Positions 1-9,888 are shown, numbered from the stretch's first letter. The stretch is 64,000 nucleotides of DNA from Thermothielavioides terrestris NRRL 8126 (GCF_000226115.1 NC_016458.1:5180001-5244000); one strand, 5' to 3'. The notes: a model not told the origin generated them from the letters alone. Made by a program: numbers and translations.

Positions 1-250
1 GCTGTCTCCGTGCCACGTTCCGCACGTGGTAGGCGTGGATCAGGTCGAAGAAGGCGTCTAGCGGCGCTCGCTCGCGTCGCGACGTAGCGCCGCCAGAAGG
101 CCACGTCCGTTTTCCGGGCGCCCGTGTTGAACGCCGTGTCCGTCTGGGAGGCCGCGCTGTGGCGGCGGGCATCTTGTCTTGCGGTGGGTAGCTGTACAGC
201 AGGGGTGGGATCTAGGGGAAGGGATGGTACTTGTTCAGGGAGGCGTCGAG
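1..250 (-). pseudogene. Possible degraded coding remnant at left edge
   Basis: The minus strand has strongly GC-rich, coding-like sequence, but the sensible peptide stretches sit in different frames. LDASLNKYHPFP is followed by a stop near position 216. DTAFNTGARKTDVAFWRRYV reads in a second frame around 70-140. PLDAFFDLIHAYHVRN reads in a third frame around 10-60 and runs off the window edge. No single open frame joins them and I see no clear splice sites. I do not recognise the family. It may be a decayed or split exon of a neighbouring cluster gene. Confidence 0.25.
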
Positions 251-804
251 TGCTTTTGGTGATGATATAACTTGCTCACTTTACGTTATGGGTGGGAGAG
301 AGGGACCACTCTGGGGAGGTAATACTGGAGCGTGATGGCGGGCCCCAACCTTTTGTTAGTGAGGGATCGTCAGATTTTCTAGGTGTCCGATGGTGCTCGG
401 GCTAATTCAATTCGCACAAAACCCACGCAAAGCGGTCTTACCAGGAAGAGACGGCCTGCAACCACTACCGTTGCTATACTGTGTAAGCATAGTCGAACCA
501 CACTGCCGGAAGGCCGTCCTCGCGCTACACACGCAGTGTCGGCGTCCGATCGGGTGTTACGCATTGTTTGTAATTACCATCTCTCGAAGTCCCACCATGG
601 AAGCCACAGAGCAACTCGGAGTCTTGTCATGGTACGATATCCGCAGGCCGAGACGCCGACATCCCTGTGTAACGCCGAGCCAGCATTCTCCAGCATGCCC
701 TATTACCTTGCACCTCTTTTGGCGATATTAGTCGAGAACTACCTGGTGAACGCTAACACACACACACCGAAGGCAACCCCTAATTAGGTAGTCTTCTCGA
801 GACG
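251..804. other. Intergenic, upstream of questin-oxidase-like gene
   Basis: No supported gene. The open frames here are short, overlapping and low in coding character. The part nearest 805 is the presumed promoter and 5' leader of the questin-oxidase-like gene. Confidence 0.5.
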
Positions 805-2145
805 ATGTTGCCGATCACGCCCTCCCCTGAGCACCAGGGCATCGCCCGCACGGCCGAGAGCACCGCGGACGCCCACACGCTGGAGACGGCCGGCCGGCTT
901 CTGCAGAAGAACCATGACGACTTCCACGTGTTCTGGCGCGACGAGGCTGGCCACGACCACATCGTGCACTCCATCCTCACCGTGCTGGCCCTCGGCGGCG
1001 ACGCAGCCGACGTGCAGCGCGCCTACGACGACGGCTACGCCATCCAGCGCGCCCGCGTCCCCGCCGACCCGCATGCCGTAGCGCGCCTCTCGGACCCGGC
1101 ATTTTTCCTCGCCCACATGGGCGTCCTCTCGCACTACAGCGACTTCCTCGTCTTCTTCGAGCACCAGATCGGCGAGCGCGGCTACTGCCCCGTCGTGCAG
1201 GAGTACTGCTTCGGCCGCACTCCGCTCGCCGACACCATGCTGGCCCGCCTGTTCGAGGGCCTCTTCCACCCCATCATCCACCTCGGCCTGGGTGTCGAGT
1301 TCGACCTGCCCGCCATCGTGGCCGAGGCGCTCGCCATGGCCGCCTGCCACAACTCGGACGGCATCGACCACTTCTTCTTCGAGTGCGAGCGCATCTCGTC
1401 CGCGTCCTCCGCCCCGGGGAAGCCCCTGGCCACACTCCTCGACGAAGTCCGGGCGCACGACAAGGTCCGCCACGCGGTCCGGCCTGAAGACGGCCCCGCG
1501 TGCGTCAAGGACGGCGTCCTGGGCCGCGCGGGCGCCGAGATGGCGAAACTGGCGGCACAGTACCGCGTGCAGCCGGACGCCGCTGGCCTCGAGCGCGCCA
1601 CGGCCGAGGACATCAGCTGCGCGACCTACACGGCCGGCGCGGCGCAGCGGCCCGGCAAGGCGCCCGCCATCGACTTCTTCTACCTGCACAACGTGACCAG
1701 CTCCCTCTCCCTGACGGTCCTGGGCCGCGAGACGTGGATCGACGTCGCCGACCGCGCGCGCCTGGTCGAGTGGAAGGCCCGCCTGGACCTGGTCTGGTAC
1801 GCCGCCAGCGGGGCCGTCGCGCTGGACGCCGGCGCCATCGCATCGTACGTGCCCGGCCCCAGCAAGGGCATGGGCTGGGCCGAGCTGTACCGCGCCGTCC
1901 TGGGCCAGCACGACGACGGCCACCTGGCCAAGTTTGTGCGCGCGCTGAAGAACGGCTGCGACGTCGAGGAGGCCCTCGCCGGCGCCGGCCAGGAGGAGGA
2001 GGTCGCCCGTCTCATGCCCGTGCGCGGCGATATGTGGCTCCGGATCGCCCAGATGTCGTACGATAGCGCGCTGGGAAAGACAGAGGTCTTGGATAAGTGG
2101 ATCTTTGGCGCCGGGTTTGATGAGAGGTGGGCGTGCCGGCCGTGA
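805..2145 (+). CDS. Questin-oxidase-family protein (DUF4243)
   Basis: Single-exon gene of 446 aa. It resembles the fungal questin-oxidase-like family, whose members include A. terreus GedK, monodictyphenone MdpL and the aflatoxin AflY/HypX group. Family members carry out Baeyer-Villiger-type oxidative opening of anthraquinone or xanthone rings without the usual flavin monooxygenase motifs. Visible features are an N-terminal helix block (LLQKNHDDFHVFWRD), a conserved FFLAHMGVLSHYSDFLVFF segment near residue 95, and His-rich helices through to a C-terminal QMSYDSALGKTEVLD block. The ATG at 805 opens the frame and gives normal family length. Context with a thioesterase, an anthrone oxygenase and a multicopper oxidase supports a role in emodin/questin-type metabolism. 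The substrate is inferred. Confidence 0.88.
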   Translation: MLPITPSPEHQGIARTAESTADAHTLETAGRLLQKNHDDFHVFWRDEAGHDHIVHSILTVLALGGDAADVQRAYDDGYAIQRARVPADPHAVARLSDPAFFLAHMGVLSHYSDFLVFFEHQIGERGYCPVVQEYCFGRTPLADTMLARLFEGLFHPIIHLGLGVEFDLPAIVAEALAMAACHNSDGIDHFFFECERISSASSAPGKPLATLLDEVRAHDKVRHAVRPEDGPACVKDGVLGRAGAEMAKLAAQYRVQPDAAGLERATAEDISCATYTAGAAQRPGKAPAIDFFYLHNVTSSLSLTVLGRETWIDVADRARLVEWKARLDLVWYAASGAVALDAGAIASYVPGPSKGMGWAELYRAVLGQHDDGHLAKFVRALKNGCDVEEALAGAGQEEEVARLMPVRGDMWLRIAQMSYDSALGKTEVLDKWIFGAGFDERWACRP

Positions 2146-2767
2146 GGGGGCCGTCAATGGACGGGGGAGCTTGGATCTCTGGAGTTGGATTTTAGTCCTG
2201 GTGATTGTAGGTAGGCAGGTTGCGAAGAATATCAGCCCTGTAACCTCTCACTACGCGGGTTCGTACTTGTGACTTCATAAGGACATGCTACAGTACTTGC
2301 TGTGTCTTGCACGCTACGCCGGGACGTGGGCATTGATACTCGAAGGAGATACGACCAGTTTTGGATGGCTTTGTCGTTCTCGCTGCCGCGATTCAGCTTT
2401 CGCTAAGCTACTCCCTTGACAAAATGGAATAGTTATTCAGTGGCGAGCCTGCGTACGTGAAGTACTGCTGGCTCTTAGTTGAACTCACTGACGGCCCAGA
2501 ATATCAATGTGCTTGGACAGCTCACGAGGTTCTGGACGACATATCAACTGAGATATTCCAGTAGTTACAAGGGGAGAAAAAGAAAAGGAAAGAAAACAGA
2601 GTAGCGGCTCTGGTGGGCAAGACATGTACATCAATATTAACATGCGTTGATCTCGCAACACGGAGGGCACAAACCGCCCAAATCTGTTACATGCTGCTGA
2701 ATGCTGGGTACTGCCAAGACCTAGATGAATGTTCTTCCACGATTCCCGTGACATCTCCACGTCCCAT
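2146..2767. other. Convergent intergenic region
   Basis: Tail-to-tail spacer between the questin-oxidase-like and NAD(P)-binding genes. It holds their 3' ends and has no supported gene. Confidence 0.6.
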
Positions 2768-3568
2768 TCATCGCAATATATACCGCAGAAAGGAGTACGA
2801 AGACGGGAAGTAGTGTGTCATCAGGTTGCCAAAGAGGCGCAAGGGGCCGTCGGCGGGAAACCGTGGCTTCGCGCTCCCGGGGGCGTTCGTGACGCCCACG
2901 TTCCGCCCATCGTACCGGCCCTCCTCATCATCAGCCGCCTCGACCATGGCGGCCGCCAGGTCCAAGTACGACAGCGGCCCGTCCGACTCCTCCAAGCTCA
3001 GCGCGTGGCCCCTCTGCTGGTCGACCGCCAGTGCCGCCGGCTTGACGAAGACGGTCGAGACCCACGCAGACTGCGCGCGCAGAAGGCCCTCAGCGGCCCG
3101 CAGGTCTGCGTATATGTACGAAGCTGCCCGCTCCAGGATCCAGTGCAGCAGACGCGGGTCGTTGCGCGACAACTTCTCATCGAGGCTTGCCGAGGAGAGG
3201 AGCACAAGCCGCGGCAGGGCGGCCGCCTGCTTGCTTCCGTCCCGCTCGGTTCTCAGGGTCTCCAGGGCGGCGAGAACGGTGGCCGCTGTGGTCTGCGCCA
3301 TGGTGCAGCCGGGCACGTTGACGTTGGTCGAGACGGTGAGGAAGACGGCGCGGCAACCCCGGACGCAATTCGTTAAAAGAGCGGCATCGCTGATGCTGCC
3401 CTCGAATATCTTGACGCGTGGGTGGGACGAGATTCCCGGGAAGATGCGGGCGAGCTTGGCCCCGTCGCGGCAGTAGGCGTGGATGCGAGCATCTGGCACT
3501 CGCAGCAGCGTGTCGACGAGGGCCGAGCCGCAGCTGCCCGTGGCGCCCAGAATCGCATAGGTGGCCAT
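2768..3568 (-). CDS. NAD(P)-binding Rossmann-fold protein (NmrA/atypical SDR type)
   Basis: Single exon, 266 aa, starting at the ATG at 3568. The N-terminus has the dinucleotide-binding loop ILGATGSCGSALVDTLL (GxxGxxG type), then an Arg in a CRDG turn, typical of NAD(P)H-binding atypical short-chain dehydrogenases. A VLLSSASLDEKL segment sits at the usual beta-5 position. There is no clear YxxxK catalytic pair, so it may be a reductase of unusual type or a redox sensor. It is divergently transcribed from the thioesterase gene at 3962 with 393 bp between starts, so the two may share a promoter. The cluster position suggests a tailoring step, which is inference. Confidence 0.82.
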   Translation of the reverse strand: MATYAILGATGSCGSALVDTLLRVPDARIHAYCRDGAKLARIFPGISSHPRVKIFEGSISDAALLTNCVRGCRAVFLTVSTNVNVPGCTMAQTTAATVLAALETLRTERDGSKQAAALPRLVLLSSASLDEKLSRNDPRLLHWILERAASYIYADLRAAEGLLRAQSAWVSTVFVKPAALAVDQQRGHALSLEESDGPLSYLDLAAAMVEAADDEEGRYDGRNVGVTNAPGSAKPRFPADGPLRLFGNLMTHYFPSSYSFLRYILR

Positions 3569-3961
3569 GGTTGATAGGCCTCTTCATTTGCCGCTCGCTT
3601 GCAAAAGCCGAAAGGATTGAAACAAACGGGCGAGCGCATCAGGAGGGTACGTGTGGGGGGCGGGGGCGGAAGGCCGGCCTGGACTCCCCGTGACAGTCAG
3701 GCTTGGCTAAAGCACGGAGTAAGCCGGCAGCCGTCCATCTCCCAGAGCTGCGATCATCGGTGCGTTGCAACGTGGCGCACCTCGGGTCATTGGGTACAGT
3801 GACAGGGGCGTGCGTGGGCTGAGCGGCCCGACTTACACGGCCCGAGTCAAAACTTCAAAGGCATCTCGATGCTGAATATACACCCTTTCGCCAACGTTTG
3901 CTCAACTCAAAGCAAAAGTTAAAAAACATATCCAAGAAAGAGCTCAACCTCTGGTCATAAA
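3569..3961. promoter_or_regulatory. Bidirectional promoter with paired CGGCCCGA repeats
   Basis: This interval separates the starts of two divergently transcribed cluster genes. CGGCCCGA occurs at 3824-3831 and again at 3838-3845, a direct repeat with 14-bp spacing. CGG-containing repeats are typical half-sites of fungal Zn2Cys6 regulators, so this is a candidate site for a pathway regulator. No regulator gene is seen in the window. Confidence 0.35.
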
Positions 3962-4967
3962 ATGAGCCGGACAGGAGGCTTTCCCCAGATCAACATCACC
4001 GCCTTCGAGGACTACATCGCTGGCAAGCAGGCAACGCTGCCGAAGCTGCCCGATGTGGAACAGCTCAGCCCAAGAGTCATCCGAATTCTCGGACAGAATC
4101 CCGGCAAGGTCCGCTTTCCCCAGTGCGAAACGCTCTAGACCGTCGCTTATGATCGCTGACCGACGTTTGCTCCCGCAGATGACGATGCAGGGAACCAACA
4201 CGTACATCGTGGGCACCGGCGCGCAGCGCATTCTCATCGACACGGGCCAGGGCATGCGCGCCTGGGCCGAGCTGATCTCAGCCGTGCTAGCAGCGGCCTC
4301 GGCGTCGCTCTCGCACGTCCTGCTGACCCACTGGCACGGCGACCACGTCGGGGGCGTGGCCGACCTCGTGCGGATGTACCCGCACCTCGAGGGCCGCATC
4401 TACAAGCACGACCCGCGCAAGGGGTCGCAGCAGCAGCAGCAGCAGCCGATCGCAGACGGGCAGGTGTTCCGCGTGGAGGGGGCGACGGTCCGGGCGGTGC
4501 ACACGCCCGGCCACGCGCACGACCACATGTGCTTCGTGCTGGAGGAGGAGCAGGCCATGTTCACGGGCGACAGCGTGCTGGGCCACGGCACGGGCGTGCA
4601 CGAGCACCTGGGGACGTGGATGGCGACGCTGCGCGCGATGGCGGCGCTCGGCTGCGCCGTGGGCTACCCGGGCCACGGCGCCGTGGTGCCGGACCTGCCG
4701 GGCAAGATCGCCGGGGAGCTGGCGCAGAAGGAGCGCCGGGAGCGGCAGGTGCTGCGGGCGCTGGGACAGGCCCGCGCCCGCCTGACCGTCGCCCAGCTCG
4801 TCGAGGAGATGCACGGGCCCGCGCTGGACGAGCAGATGCGCGAGGGCGCCCTCGTGCCGCTGGTGGACGAGACGCTGCGCAAGTTGGCCGAGGACGGCAG
4901 GGTGGGCTTCGAAGTCCGGCGCGGCCAGAAGAGGTGGTTCTCGCTGGATGTAGATGTCTCGTGTTGA
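3962..4967 (+). CDS. Metallo-beta-lactamase-type polyketide thioesterase
   Basis: Two exons, 3962-4108 and 4179-4967, with a 70-bp intron in phase 0. The protein is 311 aa. After a 49-residue N-terminal block it has the MQGTNTYIVGTG strand and the metal-binding motif LTHWHGDHVGG (HxHxDH), then HTPGHAHDH and FTGDSVLGHGT, giving the full set of zinc ligands. This is the LACTB2-like family that includes the stand-alone atrochrysone carboxyl-ACP thioesterases. These release products from non-reducing polyketide synthases lacking their own thioesterase. A six-Gln run (CAG repeats near 4430-4445) interrupts the domain at a surface loop. Its neighbours (questin oxidase, anthrone oxygenase) fit that role well. 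The expected partner synthase is not in the window. Confidence 0.9.
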
Positions 4968-5714
4968 GGAGTCAGGGGTTTGACAGGGCACGTTTCCTGG
5001 TTTACGGAGAATTAGAGCCACACTGGTGTATGTGCATACATCCAAACTCTTTCTCAATTGGATCTATGCGGATTCCTTTCCGCTGGGCCTCGGAGAGCGG
5101 AGTAGGGAAGGCAATGATGGCCCGAGCTTACTCCGAACTACTGCGGTACACGACACATATGTCGGTAACTTGATGTTTCGGAGACCCATCCATCTTCGTC
5201 TCTGTTTGTCTTGCAAGTCTCATTTCTCACTTGTGGAATTCTCCCCTTGTCTCGGGATCCGGATCGGCCTCTGGTTCCCGACGGCCTTGGGTTCCGAGGA
5301 TCTACGTCTTGGCGTCGGGGTATTCCTCCCGCTCGGTATATTCATTCCAACCACCCACAGCCCTGCTCCTTGGTGAGGGGATCCATCTCGCAGATGCGTC
5401 CGATCCCCTGTCGATTCCATCGATGTCTCGAAAGGGAACTTGATGTCTGTTCGGATCCGAAGATACGCACGCACCGGATGTCCGGGAGACAGAACTGTCC
5501 ATGCATGGAGAGCATGAGCACCGGAGTCTTATGTGACCGGCCGGTGAGAAGTGGAGTGCTCGGTGCTGTTGCATGAGGCCGGCGGACGCGTGGGACGATC
5601 ATATAATAAACTCAATCGTTTCAGCCCAGAACACCGTGTGAGATTTAGCTGATTAACTCACGGCATCATCATTGCCACTCGGTTCCATTCTCACCGCATC
5701 GAAGTCGGTATACC
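4968..5714. other. Intergenic, thioesterase to anthrone oxygenase
   Basis: Contains the 3' end of the thioesterase gene and the promoter of the DUF1772 gene. Several short overlapping frames at 5200-5600 lack family resemblance and splice support, so I see no gene. Confidence 0.5.
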
Positions 5715-6328
5715 ATGGACAAGAGCAAACGAAGCGCCGATAAGAGCGCCAAGGAGCCCTCAAGCATGCGTGGCGTCCAAGCCGCAGCCGCAGCGTTGGG
5801 CTTCGTCCTCTCGGGTAGGCCGCCTCACAAGCCCAATCGCCCGAGCCTCCGCTCAAGCTAACCTGTGCTGGAAAAACGCAAAAAACCACAATTTCAGGCA
5901 CCATGCTCGGCATGTTCATCACCATACCCGTCATCCTCGACACGCAGACGGACGCCCTGCAGATCTGCCGCCAGTGGGCGCGCGCATTCCACTACGGCCA
6001 CGTTGCCGGGCCCGGGCTGTGCGGCGCAACGCTGCTGCTCCACCTCTACGCGGCGTTCAAAGGGCGCAAGGACCCCGGCCAGGACAAGGCGAAGGCGAAG
6101 GCGGCGCGGAAGCGGCAGCTGGCCGCAGGGCTGGCCACCATGGGCATGGTGCCCTACACGTGGCTGACCATGTCGTCCACTAACAACGCGCTGTTTGCTC
6201 AGCTCGCCGGGGGCGCCGCGGACCTTGCGAGCGTGCGGCACCTCGTGGGCGTGTGGAGTTGGCTGCACTTTGTGCGGTGCATGTTCCCTCTTACGGGGGC
6301 AATCCTGGGCCTCGGGGTCTTCCTGTGA
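5715..6328 (+). CDS. Anthrone-oxygenase-like membrane protein (DUF1772)
   Basis: Two exons, 5715-5814 and 5898-6328, with an 83-bp intron in phase 1. The protein is 176 aa. It is a small DUF1772 protein of the type that oxidises anthrones to anthraquinones (HypC, emodin anthrone oxygenase group). Four hydrophobic helices are visible: GVQAAAAALGFVLSGTMLG, the HYGHVAGPGLCGATLLLHLY segment, GLATMGMVPYTWLTM, and the C-terminal FPLTGAILGLGVFL. The conserved WARAFHYGH, TWLTMSSTNNAL and VGVWSWLHFVR motifs of the family are present. The N-terminus is Lys/Ser-rich and cytosolic. It probably acts on the product released by the neighbouring thioesterase, for example emodin anthrone to emodin. Confidence 0.88.
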
Positions 6329-6627
6329 TGGTTTGAGGCGAGTTGGGTGCGGGCTGGGGTAAGGCTGTGTTGGTGATCGGTTGGAGGAGAGAAAAATTTC
6401 CGCCTTCAGGGGTTCCTGTGCACCGATCCCCTTGGTGTTGCTAGGCTTACTATGGAGGGCATTCATGCATGGATTGTTTGCCTCATTTTCGACAAGTTCT
6501 CCTGAGCTGAACATGCCTTAAAACCGTCGACAATCTTCTTTTATCATGAACGCCGGAGCCATGGAGGGCAGTTTCCTTGGCATCCACATGGGCAGCCTGC
6601 GTTCGGTAGCTACTCCACCAGCCCCAG

Positions 6628-8610
6628 ATGCTGTCTCCGTCCTTGATCCTCCCGGTCCTGGTGTTGGGGCTGCTGCCGGCCCGGGCCGCGGCGCAGGAGA
6701 CCGCCGGGACCTGTGTCAACGGCCCGAAGACGCGGAGCTGTTGGCAGAGAGGCTTCGATATCCATACGGACTACACGGCCCTTCAGGCTCCTGCAGGGAA
6801 GATCGTCGAGGTTGGCGGACACCCTCCGACCCGGAACCGGTTCACCGGTCACGTCTGCTGACCAGCCCATCCCCAGTATGACCTCACGGTCTCCCAGGCG
6901 ATCGTCAAGCCGGACGGTTATGAGAAGCTCGCCATGGTGGTCAATGGCCAGTATCCAGGCTCGACCATCGAGGCAAACTGGGGAGACACTCTACATACGG
7001 TTGGCCCCCCTTGACCACCTTCACACGTCACAGGCGAGAATGCTCACCGATGCACCCAAGGTATCACTGTTCACAACAACTTCACCGAGAACCTCAACGG
7101 CACGGGGATCCACTGGCACGGCATCCGCCAATACCACAACAACTGGCAGGACGGCGTGCCCGGGGTGACGGAGTGCCCGACGCAGCCCGGTGAATCGCGG
7201 ACGTACGAGTTCAAGGTCACGCAGTACGGCACCTCGTGGTACCATTCGCACTTCAGCATGCAGTACAGCAATGGCCTCTACGGCCCGCTCGTCATCCACG
7301 GTCCGTCCAGCGCCAACTGGGACGTAGACCTGGGTCCGTGGCTCATCGCCGACTGGTACCACACGGACGTCTTCGGCTTGGTGCATCAGGGCGAGGCGTT
7401 CAACATTCCGGCGGTGCCAGAAAGCACCCTCATCAACGGCAAGGGGAAGTTCAGCTGCGATCCGGCCGGTGACTCTCGCTGCGACGGAACCGGCGGCGAG
7501 TTCTTCGAGGTCCTCCTGAACCACGGCACGACGTACAAGCTGGCCATCGTCAACACAGCGAGCCTGCTCACGTACAACTTCTGGATCGACGGGCACAGCT
7601 TCACCGTCATCTCGACCGATTTCGTTGCCATCAAGCCGTACACGACCAACTTCCTCACCGTGGGCATCGGGCAGCGGTTCGAGATCATCCTGCACGCCAA
7701 CGCAAACCTCGCCAACGGCACCAACTTCTGGATCCACGCGCAGGACTGCCGGCTGCCGAAGGCCCTCGACTGGCGGGCCGGCATCGTCCGCTACGACGCG
7801 AACGACCGGAGCGACCCGTACACGCCGCCCGAGGGGCCCGAGCTGGACGCCTTCCGGCACTTCGAGTACGGGTGCGCCGACTTCGACACGCCGGCGATCG
7901 AGCCGGTCGTGCCCAAGCAGGTCGGCAGCAAGAGCGCCAACGAGCTGACCTCGGCCGACTACCTGCGCATCGGGCAGGTCAACGCGACGTGGCCGGGCTC
8001 CGCCGCGGGCTCGCCGCCGCTGTTCCTCTGGGTGCTCGACAGGTCGCCGCTGTACGCCAACTGGAGCCAGCCGACGATCAAGACGATCGCGCTCGACAAC
8101 GGCACGGTCAGCCAGCTGCCCGGGTACGTGGCGCCGATCGGGCTGGAGTACGACACGGGCGCGTGGGTGTACGTGGTGATGACGAGCAACTACACGGACG
8201 CGGACGTGGCGGGGGCGCATGGCGTGCCGCGCACCAACGTGGCCACCGTGCACCCGATGCACCTGCACGGGCACGACTTTGTCATTCTCGCGCAGGGCCC
8301 CGGGCCGTTCGACCCGGCGACGGTCAGGCCCAAGCTGGCCAACCCGCCGCGGCGCGACACGCTCAACCTGCCGCCCGGCTCGTTCGCCTGGATCGCCTTC
8401 CAGGTCGACAACCCGGGCGCCTGGCTGCTGCACTGCCACATCCAGTGGCACGCCGCCGACGGCCTGGCGCTGCAGTACATCGAGCAGCCGGGCAAGCTGC
8501 GCGGGCTGATGCAGCAGGCCGGCGCGCTGGGCAGGGTGGCGGACCAGTGCAGCTCGTTCAACGAGTGGTACAGCAGCTGGGGGATTCCGTCCGAGGGGTC
8601 CGGGATTTGA
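6628..8610 (+). CDS. Secreted multicopper oxidase, dihydrogeodin-oxidase/laccase-like
   Basis: Three exons: 6628-6810, 6877-about 6994, and 7061-8610, giving about 616 aa. A signal peptide (LILPVLVLGLLPARAAA) precedes the mature start. All four copper-binding motifs are present: HWHGIRQ, WYHSHF, HPMHLHGHDF and HCHIQWHAADG. The KIVE/YDLTVSQ joint across intron 1 and the short form of the family resemble dihydrogeodin/sulochrin oxidases, which couple phenolic rings into grisans. Intron 1 (6811-6876) is regular. Intron 2 is odd. Family alignment and phase need a break after position 6994, but the next bases are AT. The only nearby GT, at 7000, gives a frameshift with the acceptor at 7060. The gene may be damaged or may use an unusual donor. 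The oxidase family is sure; the substrate is inferred. Confidence 0.85.
6995..7060 (+). other. Anomalous intron 2 of multicopper oxidase
   Basis: The acceptor CCCAAG at 7055-7060 is preceded by a good branch site (GCTCACC, 7042-7048). Joining 6994 to 7061 restores the family motif GDTL-R-ITVHNN with codon C|GT. The first intron bases would then be AT at 6995-6996, where GT is expected; a G-to-A change would explain this. The GT at 7000 leaves phase 0 and puts exon 3 out of frame. Confidence 0.5.
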
Positions 8611-8892
8611 CGGAGCGGTGTAGGTGTGAGACTGTGAATAGAGCCGGGTAGCATGTTAGAGCGGAAGATGGGGCAAAGATGGCGAGGTGCTGGTTGTAAT
8701 GAATATCAGCACGGCCGTGCCTGTGAGCTCCGTCGTGCTCGTACTAGATAGAATCGCTTTTAGTAATATTGTACTGTACCTCTTGCTGCGCGCAACGTCG
8801 CATTGGCTTTGGCCTGGGTTGTGATTTGTAGCCGGCGTTAACGCCGGAGCTGTGCCGTACTGCCGGCGCCGTGGGTCTACCGGGCCTGCCGG
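8611..8892. other. Multicopper oxidase 3' region
   Basis: Contains the oxidase 3' end. An ATG at 8698 begins a short hydrophobic frame (MNISTAVPVSSVVLVL) that could be a signal-peptide exon for the cysteine peptide downstream, but no convincing splice pair connects them. Confidence 0.3.
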
Positions 8893-9108
8893 ATGACGTT
8901 AAGCGTCAATGTGGGGTCCGGGGGCCGGGGCCCGGGGCCCGCCGAGCTGGATAAGCTCTTCGGCAACGATGAATGCTTGAGCGAGGCAGAGTCTTGTGGC
9001 CGCGATTGTGCTGGAAATATCTCCAGATACGCGCTCCAGGGGCAACAGGTCTGCTTTGTGGGGGAGGACCAATTTTACGCTTTCCACTCGTGTTTCTGTG
9101 GGAGGTAG
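8893..9108 (+). CDS. Candidate CS-alpha-beta (defensin-like) cysteine peptide
   Basis: A 71-aa frame ends in a six-cysteine module with spacing C-x6-C-x3-C-x14-C-x12-C-x-C (positions about 8970-9102). The CxxxC and CxC elements in this order are the hallmark of cysteine-stabilised alpha-beta peptides such as fungal and invertebrate defensins. The fourth and fifth loops are longer than in plectasin-like peptides. The ATG at 8893 is the only one in the frame and gives no signal peptide, so a true secretory leader would have to be spliced from an upstream exon. An in-frame stop lies just upstream, and AG acceptors at about 8902 or within 8855-8950 are possible. It may be a chance pattern, a pseudogene, or a real small secreted antimicrobial-type peptide. 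Confidence 0.33.
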   Translation: MTLSVNVGSGGRGPGPAELDKLFGNDECLSEAESCGRDCAGNISRYALQGQQVCFVGEDQFYAFHSCFCGR

Positions 9109-9888
9109 CTCCGTAGTTCACCGTACCATGTCAGGGATCTTGTTGCGTTTTTAGGAAGGGACTTTGTGGGTTGAAAGTTGAAGCGAACGAGGATAGGTAG
9201 GGATGTCTTGCGATAATTTGACCGTTGGTGGGGCAGATGATGTCACCGGCTAGTGAGCATCCACGTGCTGGCGGGGCGCGGGATGCCGCGTGGGCTGCTC
9301 TTCAGGGTCGAGCCAATCATTCGCAGTGGGCAGCAAGTCCTAGCAGCGAGGCTGCGCCAGCGCCATTGCGCGATTCAGCGCTGATCTGATGCCACAGGGC
9401 CAGGCCCTGTTGAAGTGCCTCCGACGCGCAAAGGCACCATGCCCTGCTGCAGCATCCAGCTCATGTTCGTCAGCTAGTGCCATGTTGTAACCATCAGGAG
9501 GCAGCAGATTGGGCCAGAGCTTGCCCGAATGCGGCCGTATTCGTTCCCAGGCTCTCGGGTCACTGGACACGGTGCATCCAATAGTGTACACATGTAAAAG
9601 AAAAACGCCCTTCCCAGCAGTGTTGCATCAGGGAGGAGACATCCCTGACCCTGCCATCCACCACTGCAGAACTTTAAACATCCTTTCGCCCCCCAATCGG
9701 TGCCGCTGGGATTCCGTACATTTATTCTTATTTTTCTTCCCTTCTTCCCCTCCCCTCCGGTCCCTGATCGGCACCGTGCTTCCCCCACACCGGCCGTTCT
9801 GGACTCCCACTTCCGACACCCGCCCTCTCGCCCACATCCAAGGCTCATGATAGTATCCTGATGTCGGAGTGATCAGAGGTGAACCAGC
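9109..9888. promoter_or_regulatory. Promoter of amino-acid permease
   Basis: No gene is supported. A pyrimidine-rich tract at 9717-9760 (TTTATTCTTATTTTTCTTCC-like), about 130-170 bp before the permease ATG, is typical of the core promoter or start-site region of well-expressed fungal genes. Confidence 0.4.

Noticed and set aside
383..787. Overlapping plus-strand frames left of the cluster
   Set aside because: Mutually overlapping in different frames, no coding bias, no domain.
784..2157. Long minus-strand open frame opposite the questin-oxidase-like gene
   Set aside because: An antisense shadow produced by GC-rich third codon positions; the plus-strand protein has clear family motifs.
7021..8451. 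Long minus-strand frame opposite the multicopper oxidase
   Set aside because: Antisense shadow; low-complexity Arg/Val/Gly composition and no family motif.
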